From Neopestalotiopsis rosae (lineage: Eukaryota > Ascomycota > Sordariomycetes > Amphisphaeriales > Sporocadaceae): a stretch of DNA of 64,000 bases. A program made the translations under genes and the position numbers. Of this stretch, positions 10,347-22,400 are shown piece after piece. Each line of letters begins with the position of its first letter. The first letter of the stretch is position 1. The notes beneath the pieces are model-generated. The model saw only the letters and a program-made list of their open reading frames with translations, was not told the origin of the DNA and searched no databases. The stretch covers positions 1,054,001 through 1,118,000 of the forward strand of contig JALGAS010000010.1 of NCBI GenBank assembly GCA_023078685.1, given 5' to 3'.

Positions 10347-12348
10347 TCACTGCCCACTCGCAAGACACAACCGTTTGTCGTCTTGTTCAACCCAGTAATC
10401 ACTTCCTACTGCTTTACGAGCATAAAATATGTGATTGGGGTCGTACTTGTCCTTGATGGACAACAAGCGGTCATAATTCGCGCCAAAGAAATCCTTCTTC
10501 CAATCAACGTCTGCCTCACTGCCCTGGAAATAAATGTTAGAGACGACAAGCAATAAGGGTATATCGACATACCTCGTTCAAGTAACCGCCACTTTCTGGA
10601 GCAATGGCTTTGAACTTTGACATGATGTCGTTCTCTATGGTTTCTAAGCGCGCGAAACCATCTGCAAGAGTTTCATTTAGGGGTTCCGGCCTGTGCGAAT
10701 TCGTTAGCCCCATAGAATGCCGACTATGAGAATACGCACATGACAATCAAGGCATAGTATAAAGCCTGCCTCCAGGCCTCGAGTACAGCATTATCAACAT
10801 CGCCGGCCACGGTCTTTGACACGTTGAAGCCAAGTGTGCCTACCGAGGCTCCCGTAGCTGCTGTTGAGAGTATGGCGTCAATGTAGGCGTCATCCTGTGC
10901 TGCATCAAATGCGATATCGCGAGGTATCAACCAGCTCCCGCCTTGAACGTGCACAAAACTCGTCGAGCTGCCGTTGCCGTAAGAGTCTGCATACGAGTCG
11001 TATGAGGTCGTTGTCGGAGTATAAACTATCCCATTCTCGTCAAGATATGCGAGAAACGAGTACAAGAGTTGATTGATCGCGTCGGCAGTTGTGTTCGGGG
11101 CCAGTAAGGATACGGAGAAGTACCCGGATGACAAGCTGTTGAGAACGGAATACCCACGATCCACGAGACTTGGCATAACAGTGTGGAACGAAGATATGGT
11201 ACCACGCAGTATCTCATCAGAAGTCGACGCCATGGGGAAGTTCAGACTGTAAGTAACGACTGGAAATGTCTGATGAGCTTTGACAGTGATACGGCTCACG
11301 ACTCCATACTATAAGAGGGTGGTCAGCAACCATACTCCACGCGGGAACCAAATGCTCGCGAGACGAGCCATATGAAGCGATGAACAAGACACGAAACTGC
11401 TCACAGTACTGCCACCTCCGCCACTCAAGGCCCAAAAGAGGTCAGTATTCTCCTCACGATTCGCAATCAATACATTTCCTGAGCCATCAACGACTTCAAA
11501 TTCCAAGGCATTGTCCGCAGCCAGGCCAAACTTGGAGGCCAGAGAACTATGCCCGCCTCCCTGGGTATATCCGCCTGCCAACCCAACGGTGGGACAGCTA
11601 CCAGTCACTGCGACGAGATCATGGGTGTCTGCAAATTGAATCGCCTCGAATCCCTGGACACCTGCTCCGGCTCGGATGGCTGATCCAGAATAGTGCTCAC
11701 CTTGCCAGTCCAAGACCTCGAGGTTCTTCAAGTTATGTGTCCAGACTGATATAGCGCCAGCTCCGGTCGACTTTCCGAAATAGCTACCACAACAGTCAGC
11801 GCAGTCTTCATTCGCGAACTCAAAATGAGGCATACTCATGACCAGTGTTCTTGATGACTAGCCGAATATTCTTTTCCACGGCAAAGTTGACCGTCTTTGC
11901 GATCTGATCCACAGCGGAGACGTTTACAGCGTACTGCGCATAAGTGCCAATGACGCACTGGGCATCGCGGCCCGTGAATGGATCACAGCTCTGGTTCGCC
12001 CACAGCGTACTCATGATGCTATGAGGCGACTGATAGCTGCAAGTGGGAATCCAATTAATATCTTCGATCAATATAACAGCTTTCCAAAGTTTGTGCTTAC
12101 TGCAGTGTCGGATACGACCACTGAGCTTGTATAGCTGCACAGGCACTCTCATCGTAATTTTCGCCGTGGCATACGCTGGCAACGGGAACAGTTCGTATGA
12201 GCGCTCCTCCTACGGATGCATTAAAGGATGCCCAGTCGTCCTCGGATGGCCAACAGGAATCGCCTGGAAAGCACCTGCATTGTGTCTGACCTGCGACCGA
12301 GCTGAGAAAGCTCAACGCAATAGCAAGACGGAACGGATGCTTCATCAT
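10347..12348 (-). CDS. secreted BBE-type FAD-linked oxidoreductase (six exons)
   Basis: Exons 12348-12101, 12036-11836, 11783-11405, 11308-10740, 10690-10573 and 10523-10347 join in frame to 563 aa. The N-terminus has a signal peptide (MMKHPFRLAIALSFLSSVAG) followed by a Cys-rich segment (CRCFPGDSCWP). The FAD_binding_4 (PCMH) fold contains KNTGHDYFGKSTGAGA with His149 and VTGSCPTVGLAGGYTQGGGH with Cys213. These are the two residues that attach FAD covalently in berberine-bridge-enzyme-like and glucooligosaccharide-oxidase-like proteins. The C-terminal BBE motif (NYDRLLSIKDKYDPNHIFYA) is intact. It is predicted to be an extracellular or secretory-pathway flavoenzyme that oxidises an alcohol, sugar or alkaloid-like substrate using O2; the substrate cannot be read from sequence. 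All five introns have GT-AG ends. Confidence 0.9.
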
Positions 12349-12663
12349 GAAGAGGTCAATGGAAGAACGATGCCTGGTAGTTTGTCAGTTACGAAGAGAT
12401 TCGATAAACCAATGTCTGTGGCAATAAATATGATATTGGGCAGTAAAGGATAGCTGAAATTGAAGACGCACCTGATCGCATGTGACGTGCTATTCTGCCC
12501 AATGAGGCCACTTGTGTAGCATCGCATATGTTTGCCACGCATGCGCTTCAGTCATTTCCATTGGTCTTGGCAAGAATATCATGGGTAGTACAGTATGCGT
12601 CCCTTGCTGAAGAATTGTGGCTTGACGCAAGGTGCCTCGCGTAGGCGGTCGACGTCCAGTCGG
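12349..12663. other. intergenic
   Basis: Short spacer with the upstream region of the flavoenzyme gene and the 3' end of the NACHT gene. I see nothing else. Confidence 0.5.
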
Positions 12664-15600
12664 CTAATGTCGGCTAGCTGAGTCGTCGTTCCCTTCAAGG
12701 TATCTGGATCGATGCTTCTCAGCCCACTCCTCTCTGGCACGTACTTCAATACTATCGTTGACCCTGGTGAGAATCCCGAGACGCTCAAGTTGTTCCCAGA
12801 TTTCATCCTTTCCGCTCAACTTCAGATCCCAGGGTCCTTGTCGGTAGAGAGACAATAGTGGCTCGAAAGTTTCGTCATTTTGCGGCATCGCCGCTCCCAC
12901 ATATGTCAGTGACTTCCGCAAGTAACGTAAGACTTCACTTGCAATCTGTTCTTCCTGATCTCTTGATGTCTCATACCACCCACCCTTTCCTGACACAGCC
13001 GCTATCCTACATATCAAACGCGATCGCTTGCTACCAAGCCATCTCTGACAGGTCGTCTGGACGGATGAGAACAGTTTGGATATCTTGATTTCTTTGCCGT
13101 GAGAATGAGCTTCCTGCCGCATAATGTACAATAGCGTATCGAGAATATCGTGAGCTGCAAACGAAACAATGAGGAAGTTCTTGCCATTGATTGTTGCGGG
13201 CCAGTCGTCGACCTGATTGAGCCCAGCCATGTCGCTAGGCAGGACCATCCAAGAAGAGCCCGTACGGCCTGGTCGGTCAGAGTTTTCAATGCGAATCAAC
13301 ATATTTACCGTGTCGTCCAGATGAGCCTCGCAATCAATGAAGTCACGGAGGGTCTCCAGGAAGGCAAGGATACCGTACAAACTCGCACCAGGCAACACTG
13401 TGAGCAATATCGTGCTTATCAAATACCTTGTGAATGGTGTCTCAAGCTGCGCAAGTGACCCGAACCACAAGTCTGGCGAGAATAGAATTCCCTTCCAGTT
13501 AGGATCCGCACCTCCCAGTAGTAGATTCCGCACTGTTTCTTCAACGTTATAATCCCTGGAATCTGAGACGAAAATACCGTGATGGTTAGTGAAAGCCGGT
13601 AAATTGCATGCGTTCAACAAAATCTCTGATCTGGTGTCTCTGTTGAGAGCTTTCTCCTTGATTGCGAGGGAAACGCGTTCGTGACCGCAGCTATTGGACG
13701 CGACTTTCAAGAAATCATCGCCTTTGCAAAGTCGCGCCCTATCTGCACTGCCAACGACCAATTTTTCGGTGTTGCAAAGAAATTCGCAATACTGAGCCAA
13801 TCTTTTCCAGTCTGCCACAAGCCAGTCGTTCGTTCCTTGATAAGTGAGCCGCAGAGCCCTCAAGAAGTACAGAGGCACACTAGCAAACAATATGCGAGGC
13901 TTCGTATATCCCTCGCCGCGCATGAATATTTGACTGCTCGCCATGTAAGCCTTGATTAATCGAATATCAAGGGACATTTTTGATGACGTGTCTGACTCTA
14001 GTATCTTCATGCCTTCTGCTGTATCCAATAGAAAGTCGTGCGCGGTACGATGAATGAAGTGCAAGAGCTTATTGCCGCCACTTGAGGGTAATATTTCATC
14101 ATAGTGGTTCCCGTATAGACCAAGGGCCCTGGTGCGATCTGGATGGCCTCTGGGTAGCGGCTGAAGCTCCACGAGCCGTAGACTTCTAGTTGCCTTTCGA
14201 CTGCTCGACATGTCTGAACAATCCTATCCTGAGAGAGTCTTTTCGGCGCCGCATCGCCATGATCAATAATCTCGTCCGCCAGGGAGGTTGTAGCAAGCAC
14301 AAAGGTAAAAAAGTCGAGGCCGTCGAAAAAGAGCTGATAATCGGCGATCTTGTTCTCCCGATATAGTAGCATGAGTTTGAAATAGAGCGCGGCGGTCTGT
14401 CGATATTCCATGGGACTGTCAGCACGGGCTCTCTTCCACATATCTTTATACATTTCGACCAGGTCTCCCGGCAATTGTCGGATTCTGGTATTGACAAGAT
14501 CGATTGTATCTCCGTATTCTACACCCTTGTTGATGCTGTTGATCGCAAGAACCAGCCAAAGGAAGACGCCTTCCGATTTGTCAACCAGGGAATGAATGGT
14601 GTTGTAGCTACCTCTGTCCATGATGGTCCCATCGGGGAGTCGAACATACTTTCGAGCATATAATTCCAGATCATGCCTGTTCAAGTCCTGCAGTCGAAGC
14701 CGAGGATAACTTGACAGACGTCTTTGGAGCGATGGTTCAGGCCGGCTGGACAAACAGATCTTGAGGTTTTTGCTTTGCGACAATTCGTGGACCAAGTCCA
14801 GCAGCTGCACAGGTCCGTCTTGAATGTCGACCTCGTCGAGGCCATCCAGGAACAAGCAGACGGCTCGTTCATAGTTGGAAGTTACTTGAAGACATAGCTC
14901 ACGGAGCTCTTCAAGGGACCAATCTGTGTCTGCATCCTTGACCGTCAAATCGGGAATGGATGCCAGCGCCGAATCCATAACTTGCCTGCTGTTTCGGAAG
15001 AGTTGATGGAGCAAGGAACAAAGCATTCCTTTGATACTTCGCTGTAGCGGTGTACCTGGTCGCCAAAAGAAATGTGAGATTATCATGGGTTCAGGTTGCC
15101 AGACATTGAGAAGGGCTTTAGTGCTCTTATGTTGTGCAATGAATTTGACAAGAGTTGTTTTTCCTGATCCTGGTTTTCCACTAATCCAGTAGAAAATATC
15201 CGTGGAACGGAGCCAATTTGAGAAGCTGTCCCATTTGCTATCCAATACACTACTCTGGAGATAGATTGCTCCTTCCTCAGATTTGTTTGTTTCCGGTGAC
15301 GCAACGCCCGGAGCGGATGATGCAGGATATTTGGCGACATCGGAGCCATCGCCGTCGCCAGCAAATATCCAATTTCCAGTGTCCTTGTATGCTGCGCGCA
15401 CCTGATTCCGTCGCTCATTGAACCCTCCGAATTTGAGGCTCCGGAGTAGCCGGTCTCTCTTCACCTGGCTTCCTCGGGCGTTTGCATCAAGAACGAAGCC
15501 ATCCAATCTTTGCTGGACCTCCCCCAAAGAGTCGGTCGTCTCCGCCGACACAGACGACACAAGTTCCATGATCTTCAGACTTTCTCTTGACACTAACTGA

Positions 15601-16258
15601 TCCGTTTTTCGATGTCCGCTGCTGTATTTCTCAATGAACGAACGTAAATCGCCCTTTAGTTCCGTCATGTCGAGTTCGGCTGTGTTTGTGCGTGACCTGA
15701 ATTGTTCACACAAGCCTCGCGTCAGCTATCATATGATTATGGCGAAACATTGAGTATTTCAATAATAGCGTCGTTGTACGAAACTCGAACCTGCCCCACT
15801 AAAAGAGATACTTCTTGAGGATAAACTCACCATATGCTCATGAGAAGGCTAGTCTGTAGCAGCTTCTCTGTGCTGTCCAAGTACTCCTTGAGCCTCTGCA
15901 GTCGACGTTTGCGCCAATTCGTCTTGGCTACAACCTTGAGAGCCGAAGAGAGACTACCCTTTTCTGCATTCTCCACCAGGAACTGAATCTCCTCTCTCAA
16001 ATCACGCGCCGCGGTGGAACACTTGTCCGCTGCGGCGAGCAGCTCTTGCTCATGCTTTGGGCATTTAGCAGGAAGTTCGTACGTCTTGATCTCGTGTAAT
16101 ATGCTGCCCAGGATGGTGGCATACTGATGCAGCGCATCGTCTACTGACTTGCCTTGGTAAACATCCTTGATGAGGGTAATGGTCTGGTGCCCCACCTCGA
16201 CGAGCTGCAGGACGTTGCAAGCCAGGCTTAATGTGACAAGGGGCTCCAGGCCGGACAT
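12664..16258 (-). CDS. NACHT-type STAND NTPase, apparently frameshifted
   Basis: Exon 1 (16258-15831) encodes a fungal STAND N-terminal helical domain (LSLACNVLQLVEVGHQ...). Exon 2 starts at 15696 after a 134-bp intron with a GTGAGT donor. The protein continues through a linker typical for the family (RRNQVRAAYKDTGNWIF). Then come a Walker A loop at about residues 316-323 (GKPGSGKT), Walker B (CLFLDGLDEVD), and the Arg-finger/sensor region (KICLSSRPEPSL), followed by helical DUF7791-like sequence. Near 14180 homology passes from the first frame (..CRAVERQLEV) to the frame one base back (RLVELQPLP.., then LLHFIHRTAHDFLLD), which runs open to 12664. No intron of plausible size explains the switch, so either one base was lost (or two gained), or the sequence has an error here. 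If real, the product is truncated after the NTPase module. Neighbouring genes are other NLR-like genes. Confidence 0.75.
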
Positions 16259-17036
16259 TGGGTGTCAAATAGACATATAAGCAGTAAGAAGAGATGCATA
16301 CTCGCACCAAAGCAATTTTGGCAGAGAGAACGACTTGGACTCTCTTAAAAGCACATATCTCTGGACGGCTTCACGATGACTGGACTGTGTAAGTAAGCAT
16401 GTAGCACCCAACGACCGGAGGAGGGTGTGGTAGAAATGCGGGGCACTCACCGCTGAACGCCGAAGATGTGGTTAAGGTTTGCGGCTGAATGTCACAATCC
16501 TGCATGGTCCTGCCAGAGCTCACGTAAGAAAAAAGGAAGAAAAGAAAATATGTCTTTCTTATAAGTTGGCTTGGTACACACAAGTAGTTCTACATAGTGC
16601 CGCAGACAGGACTTATGGACAGAGAGAATGGCAAAGACTAGATGTGACCATCATGTCAGTCTGTCATGTGCCTGGGATCATATTTGTCGGCATTTTGTGA
16701 TTGGGTTGAAGTTCTCTCCAATGCCGGCAGGACAAGTATTTCGGCAGTCAATATACATGATCAGCTGCGGTATCATGTAACAGTTGTGTAAGCGCATCAG
16801 TATAACCATGTATGGTAGATAGATGCCCTTTTATACTACTCTGTAAAAGGCACTAGGTATTCCACGTACCTACTACATAGCATAGTGCCTGGCCCATCGC
16901 AAACCAAGCTAGCTATAGCCGTAGCCCCACTGGAGACCCTCAACCACCCGCGATGACAAGCCCTTATCGTCGCTCCACAGTCATTTTGGAGCATCTTAAT
17001 TATGATAACAGTCAAATCTTCAACAACCAATCAGCA
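16259..17036. other. intergenic
   Basis: This is the leader and promoter region of the NACHT gene. A short inverted repeat lies at about 16827-16851 (GCCcTTTTA ... TAAAAGGC). No gene is visible. Confidence 0.5.
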
Positions 17037-17127
17037 GGTCTTGTGGTCTAGTGGTATGATTCGCGCTTAGGGAAAACCCTAAACATCTGTTTGCGCGAGG
17101 CCCCGTGTTCGATCCACGGCAAGACCC
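17037..17127 (+). tRNA. tRNA-Pro(AGG) with a 19-nt intron
   Basis: The acceptor stem GGTCTTG (17037-17043) pairs perfectly with CAAGACC (17120-17126), with discriminator C at 17127. The D-arm is GGTCTAGTGG. The anticodon stem CGCGC (17062-17066) pairs with GCGCG (17093-17097), and the anticodon is AGG at 17069-17071. The intron is 17073-17091, one base after the anticodon as in all nuclear tRNA introns. The T-arm is CCGTG-TTCGATC-CACGG, and a T-rich Pol III terminator follows directly (tttctttt). D-arm and anticodon-arm sequences match fungal tRNA-Pro. A-box (TGGTCTAGTGG) and B-box (GTTCGATCC) promoters are present. Confidence 0.93.
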
Positions 17128-17519
17128 TTTCTTTTGCATTTTTGACCTATGGTCTCTATTCTGTTGATCACGATGAACAGTGGGGGGAGGATATGGCTAT
17201 GTAGCAATTGCTTTTTGAACTATTCCAAGTAAGTTTTGTATAAGAGAACTTTTTGTGTTGCATACAACGCTCGGTAACTATGTAATCTACGTCGAGTCGC
17301 ATAATCATATGGTCGTTGCTTCTTGCATTATCCAGTTGTGAATTGGCTCGAATCATAGGAGTAATTATAGGCAGACCGGCGACCTTATTTGGATGTGCGC
17401 TATTGACTGGCGAATGTAGCTTGAGCAATGATTAGGGATACTCTTCGTCTCGTCACCGAATGGAAAGCCCATGGATACCGAAAGTTTAGGTGCACAGTCG
17501 CAGAGGCATTGGCTCCAAC
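17128..17519. other. intergenic
   Basis: Nothing beyond the tRNA terminator and the 3' flank of the gene at 17520 is visible. Confidence 0.5.
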
Positions 17520-18173
17520 TTATGACTGTGGCTCTTGGCGGACCGTCTCATCATCTTCCAAAACGTTGAGCTCATTCCAATCATCAACAAACGATTGAAG
17601 AGTGCGCGCAACTCGTCGTGGACCACGCAGCGGCTCACCGTCAAAGTTGCAGCGCCCTTCTGGATTGCCATCAGCTATCGGCCCCTCGAAATAGCCAGAA
17701 ACATCGCATGGGCCAAAGGCAATCTTGCCCTTGGTGATCAGCGAGTTGTTGATGATGGTGTCGGGCATGTGACTGCACGTTCCCCACCAAGTAAAGTCGA
17801 AATAGGTTGGCTCGGGCTCAATTTCCTCATCTTCGTCGCTATCATCCTCTCGAGAAAACTCGGGCGGCTCGCGGTCGGGACCGTGGTCGACCTGCAGAGT
17901 TCCCTTGTAGGATCCGAAATCAAAAGACCCCCAAATGCGATCGTAATCCCACACCAGCATGATCTGGAAGACATGGCCCCGGTCGGCCCAGGGCTCCAGC
18001 TTGACCTTGTAGGTTCCTTGGATGCCGCGGAGATAGATCCTGTCTAGATCCGAGAGGTCGGGATTGTTGACAAAAGTATTTGCCATCAGAGTGTCCCGTG
18101 CAGGGCGATACTTGTCCATTGCCGGATCCGTTGGGGTGTAGTACTTTCCATTCTGAGGCGTACGATTGGCCAT
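17520..18173 (-). CDS. unnamed fungal protein family (two-half domain with acidic insert)
   Basis: Single exon, 217 aa from the ATG at 18171-18173, which sits in a strong GCCATGG context; an upstream in-frame ATG at 18224 would add 17 residues. The first half is GIQGTYKVKLEPW ... IWGSFDFGSYKGTLQV. A Glu/Asp-rich linker follows (REDDSDEDEEIEPEPE-like). The second half is YFDFTWWGT ... TKGKIAFGPCDVSGYFEG ... CNFDGEPL. Each half has the pattern G-x-Y/F, then G-x-(F/I)-x-(F/L)-G, then G, which suggests a duplicated beta-hairpin or barrel unit. The layout matches the gene at 45824-47450, which carries the better conserved RGRETGEGEI motif in the second half. Comparable unnamed proteins are common in filamentous ascomycetes as far as I recall, with no known function. 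There is no signal peptide or membrane segment. Confidence 0.7.
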   Translation of the reverse strand: MANRTPQNGKYYTPTDPAMDKYRPARDTLMANTFVNNPDLSDLDRIYLRGIQGTYKVKLEPWADRGHVFQIMLVWDYDRIWGSFDFGSYKGTLQVDHGPDREPPEFSREDDSDEDEEIEPEPTYFDFTWWGTCSHMPDTIINNSLITKGKIAFGPCDVSGYFEGPIADGNPEGRCNFDGEPLRGPRRVARTLQSFVDDWNELNVLEDDETVRQEPQS

Positions 18174-19446
18174 GGCAGGCGAGCGTTGCTGTCTGGGGAG
18201 TAATAAGATGAGGAGGAAGGGCAACTATATGACAGGTCATACAACCAAGCTCGGAATGAGCATTTCCTAGAAGAACAGAGACAAGGTGTTGAGCATTGTT
18301 TGTCCACCGAAGAGAGGTCAAACGATCTTAATTACAGAAGTGACGACAGACGAACGATGGTGTAGGTGCTAGGGTCTGAAGCCTTTAGCTAGTGATAGCT
18401 AGTGAAGGTGCGGCGGGGCTCCTAGGCCCAGTACTATTGTAACTGCCAGTCTGGGGAAGATCCCAGCTTGATATAGAGTTTCACTCGATGCAGATTCAGA
18501 AACAACATTGTGCTTGTTTTTATCTTACTGATTGATCTGACTTCTACTTCTGTACCAGCAAAGAAAAAGGTAGTACTTCTCATTGGTTCCTGATTGTGCT
18601 GAAATGCCCCAGAAAGTGGCTTACTTTTGGCTGCTTAGTAGTGTGGGTTTTCAGGCGAGACAGTCCGATCCCCAAAGCTAGGTAGGTAAGCAATCAGCGT
18701 CGGTGCACAACTTTAGAGACATACAGCTAGTTATAATCTTGGATCTAGCGTCAGTTAATTTTCATTTCTACTTCAAATTTGTATAAATATAAAGCTCACC
18801 AAGGCCATTGCCTTACCTTACATCATAGTTTACTTGATGTCGATTGAACGTGCTGGGATAGTGAATATTCGGGAAAAAAGCAGCACAAATTCTTCAGCAA
18901 ACATGTTCAAGTATGTTCAAAATGATAAGAGGTCCATCAAACAGTCATTAGAGAGAATTCTTCCAAGTATCGCGAAACCTGTCGTATGTTTCTGCCCGAT
19001 GGATCTCACCAAGACCGCCATAGCCTCCAATACCAAATCAATGGGGCAACACTGACAGATTGCTCGCATATCGCCAAGTCATGCTGCATCTTGACCAATC
19101 AAGCTTCGTCGGCAACGCCCACTCAGCCATGCCATAAGCACCTTCCATCTCATCACATCTAGCTGCAGTCGACCTGGAGGGCCAATAGAATCGTTCATCA
19201 TTTTGCCACCAGATAGTATGCAGCAAAGCTCGGAGAAACCTTGGTGCCGCCCTGTAGCCACGGTTGGGCGTAATGACAATCGAAACAAGAGACTTCCCAG
19301 GCTCCCACTCCTACTGCGATGTCATTCGGTTCCAGGACACCTGATTGACATCTCGAATGAATTCTCCAGCCGCGCATAATGAACTACAGCTCCCCAATGT
19401 CCAAGTCTAGATTATCGCGTACCTGACAGCAGGCAAATGATCCAGA
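18174..19446. other. intergenic
   Basis: I find no supportable gene in these 1.27 kb. A 70-codon frame from about 18838 on the plus strand and minus-strand frames at 19038-19290 lack motifs. The latter could be decayed coding sequence, but I cannot show it. Confidence 0.4.
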
Positions 19447-22400
19447 ATGGCGGCTGAGGGCCTCGGCCTGGCTGCCTCAGTGGCTGGCCTTGTATCATTG
19501 GGTTTACAGATCACTGGTGGTGTCGTCAATTATCTCGATGCCGTGGACCGACGCGAAGATGACCTAGCTCACCTTAGACAGCAAAACCAAGCCCTCACAG
19601 TCACTCTCTCGGCTTTGGAGACCATGGCGGCTGGACTCCAAAATCAACAATTGGCGTTTTCCGATACGCTTGTGCAGAATTTGCAGAGATGCAACAACGC
19701 ACTCGGTGATGCGGAAAAGCTGCGCATTGAGCTCACCGATGACAAGAATACAACTTGGACAACTCGATTGGGAAACACAAAGAAGAAATTGACCTACAAG
19801 TTCCAGGAGCCTAAGATTCAGCAACTTTCTCATAGATTGCAGCAAACCAACGAAGTACTGAATCTTACTCTGACTGGTTTGGGAGTGTACGTCCAGCATT
19901 CAAGTTACAGACGGAAACATTTGCTAACAATTTGCAAGGGAAACCTCAATGCTGAATGCAACCAAGTTGACTGCAATTGAGTTATCTTCGCAAGGCATTG
20001 CCTCGGAACTGCATCAGATCAACTCAAGAATCGAGGCGGTTCGGGAGCCATCTATCCAGATCAATAACAATTTACCCGTGCTGCGAGACAGTGTCAGCTC
20101 CGTTGCCCATCTGGTTGAGCACCGCTCCGGTCTAATTCTGGACGAAATCCAACAAAGTGGCCAGAGTATCCAGGAGGACATCCGCAGCTCCATGCAAAGC
20201 CAATTCAAACAACAGCAAGATGACTTCGAGAAAAAGTTTGGACAGTTATTTGAAATGCTTCAGCGGCCACACCCTACCGCCTTCGTCGCACCATCAGCTC
20301 TTCAGGAGCTGTGTGACAACACCCAAAGTCACATAAACAGACGCAAACGATTTCCCCCGGCTAAACCAGCTACCTCAACTTCTCGAAGCGTGGCGACAAG
20401 GTCATATTCTGGTCTGCAGCGTGTATCAACTACAGGCCGTGACTGTATCTGCCCTCGCTCTTGGCGGGTAGCCACGGCAAGTGGCATGCAGGTGGGCCAT
20501 GTGTACATATCCAGCATGTCGGAAACTCAAGGGCACTGGCCGAGCTGTCCACATTCAAAGTGGGCGCCAAGTAGGAGCCGACGAGCGTGGGGTATAAGAT
20601 ATACTGGTCTCACTCGTATTGTAAAAGCCGCTGTTGATATCTCATTCGCGTACACGTCTGGAGCCGGTGGTTTCAGTATGAGTCCGAACCTCACCTATAC
20701 TCCGACCGTGGACGAGAGGACAGATTACGCTTTTCGAATCTTGGAAGTGCTTGAACAATCCTTTCGTGATCGATTCGTCGAAAACAGAGAGCTTATCATG
20801 ACCGCCTGTCTCAAAAAGCTGGTCAAGGTTTTTGACGGGGGAAAAGCACTTCCATGGGCTGTAAACTATAGGAATAAGAGTTTGATGCATTTTGCGGCCC
20901 AAACAGTGAGTTTGATACTTTCAAAGCAGTATTCCGGCGGCTGATAGATTTATTAGTTTCTTCGATCTACAGATTTTGACCCAGAACCCAACGGGTCGAG
21001 CTTCTTTTTAGAACTCCTACAGACCCTAGTCTCGTACGGCGTCCCGGCTTTCAGTTATGACAATGAAGGTCAGATACAATCATGTGGCTTGGAGAATTAC
21101 ATATACTACAGCTTGTTGATATTTACTCATAGGATTATCTCCAATAACTTGTATTGGATTGGTGACCCCGAAACGGACTCACGATATGGTTCAATTTTTT
21201 GTTCAAGCAAATCTGGAAGACAAACCAGTTGGCTTGAATCCTCCAACAATTGGTTATGTGATTGAAATGCTGGGCTATACATTTAGTGGTCCCAGTCGGA
21301 TCCTACACACGAACTCGATGTACGAGATGAATCTCGGTTTTGCAGAAGGTACGATAACGGCGGGCAGCCATTCAAGAACTTCCACTAATTTATGGCAGCA
21401 TGCGGATGCGGCCCCCTGAGCTTGGCTGTGATTCGTCAGGATGTTGGCGAAGTATCTCGCATCTTAGGTCAATCTCCCGATGCACTTGCTGAACGGGATA
21501 TCCACGGTCAGAGTCCGATACATCTGGCATCAGCGAAACCCCACGTTCTATTTCTTCTGGTAGCAGCCGCAGATCTTGAAATTTTAAGACTGCACGATCA
21601 TTATGGTTTCACAGTACTTGAAAAAGCGATGATATCCAGCTCATTGCAGTGCGTCAATGGCTGTCTTCCCGTTAGATGTCATCAATGTCCATGCACCGAA
21701 TGTGTCAATATCTTGCTTGAGGCAGGCTGTGAGGTACGAACTCGCTCAGTTGGCGATTTATTCCCGCGTTTCGAATTGGGCGCTCTTCTCTATGATGCAT
21801 CCGAACTCGCCCGGCGACTTTACATCTTTCGTATGAAGAAGTTTCTGGTTCCGCAGCCTGACAACATATTTGGACGTCTGAAAGCGCCAGGAAAGCAGAC
21901 TATAACAGTGCCACATTCAGTACACAACGCAGTGGGATCAAATCGAACAGAATCACGCGATTCGGAGTCGATAGAAAAGCCCGAGGAGCAGCCCTGGGCT
22001 TGGATCTACCGCGAAATATGTGACACACATCAAGCCGACCTCTTTTATCGGCATGGTTTCCAGCCTCCTCCATCACTCTTCGCTCACCTACCCTGGGTCA
22101 ATTGCTTAAGCTTGGATCCTGCCTACATGTGCTGGTTGGTTGAACACGGTGTGGACTTGTTCCAGCGGTCCACCCAACACTCAGTAATTGAGGAATCCTC
22201 AAACGTTGGACTGTTTGCCGCGCACTTTGCGTTTTACAGCACAACAACTATTTTCGTTTCAAGATGGAGTGTACCTCCACTAGTTTCCATTGACCTTGAA
22301 ATGTTCAATAAGCATTTCGAGGCTGTAGAACATTGCGATCTCACAGACGGTTGTGATTGTTCTTGCACTGTAGGTGGATGCAGTCCATGGACGTGGCTAA

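Noticed and set aside
18838..19055. Possible 70-aa protein
   Set aside because: No motif, no signal peptide and no supporting neighbour context.
19038..19290. Minus-strand frames that look slightly protein-like (WWQNDERFYWPSRS..)
   Set aside because: Short, no recognisable family, stop codons on either side. Could be a relic but I cannot support it.
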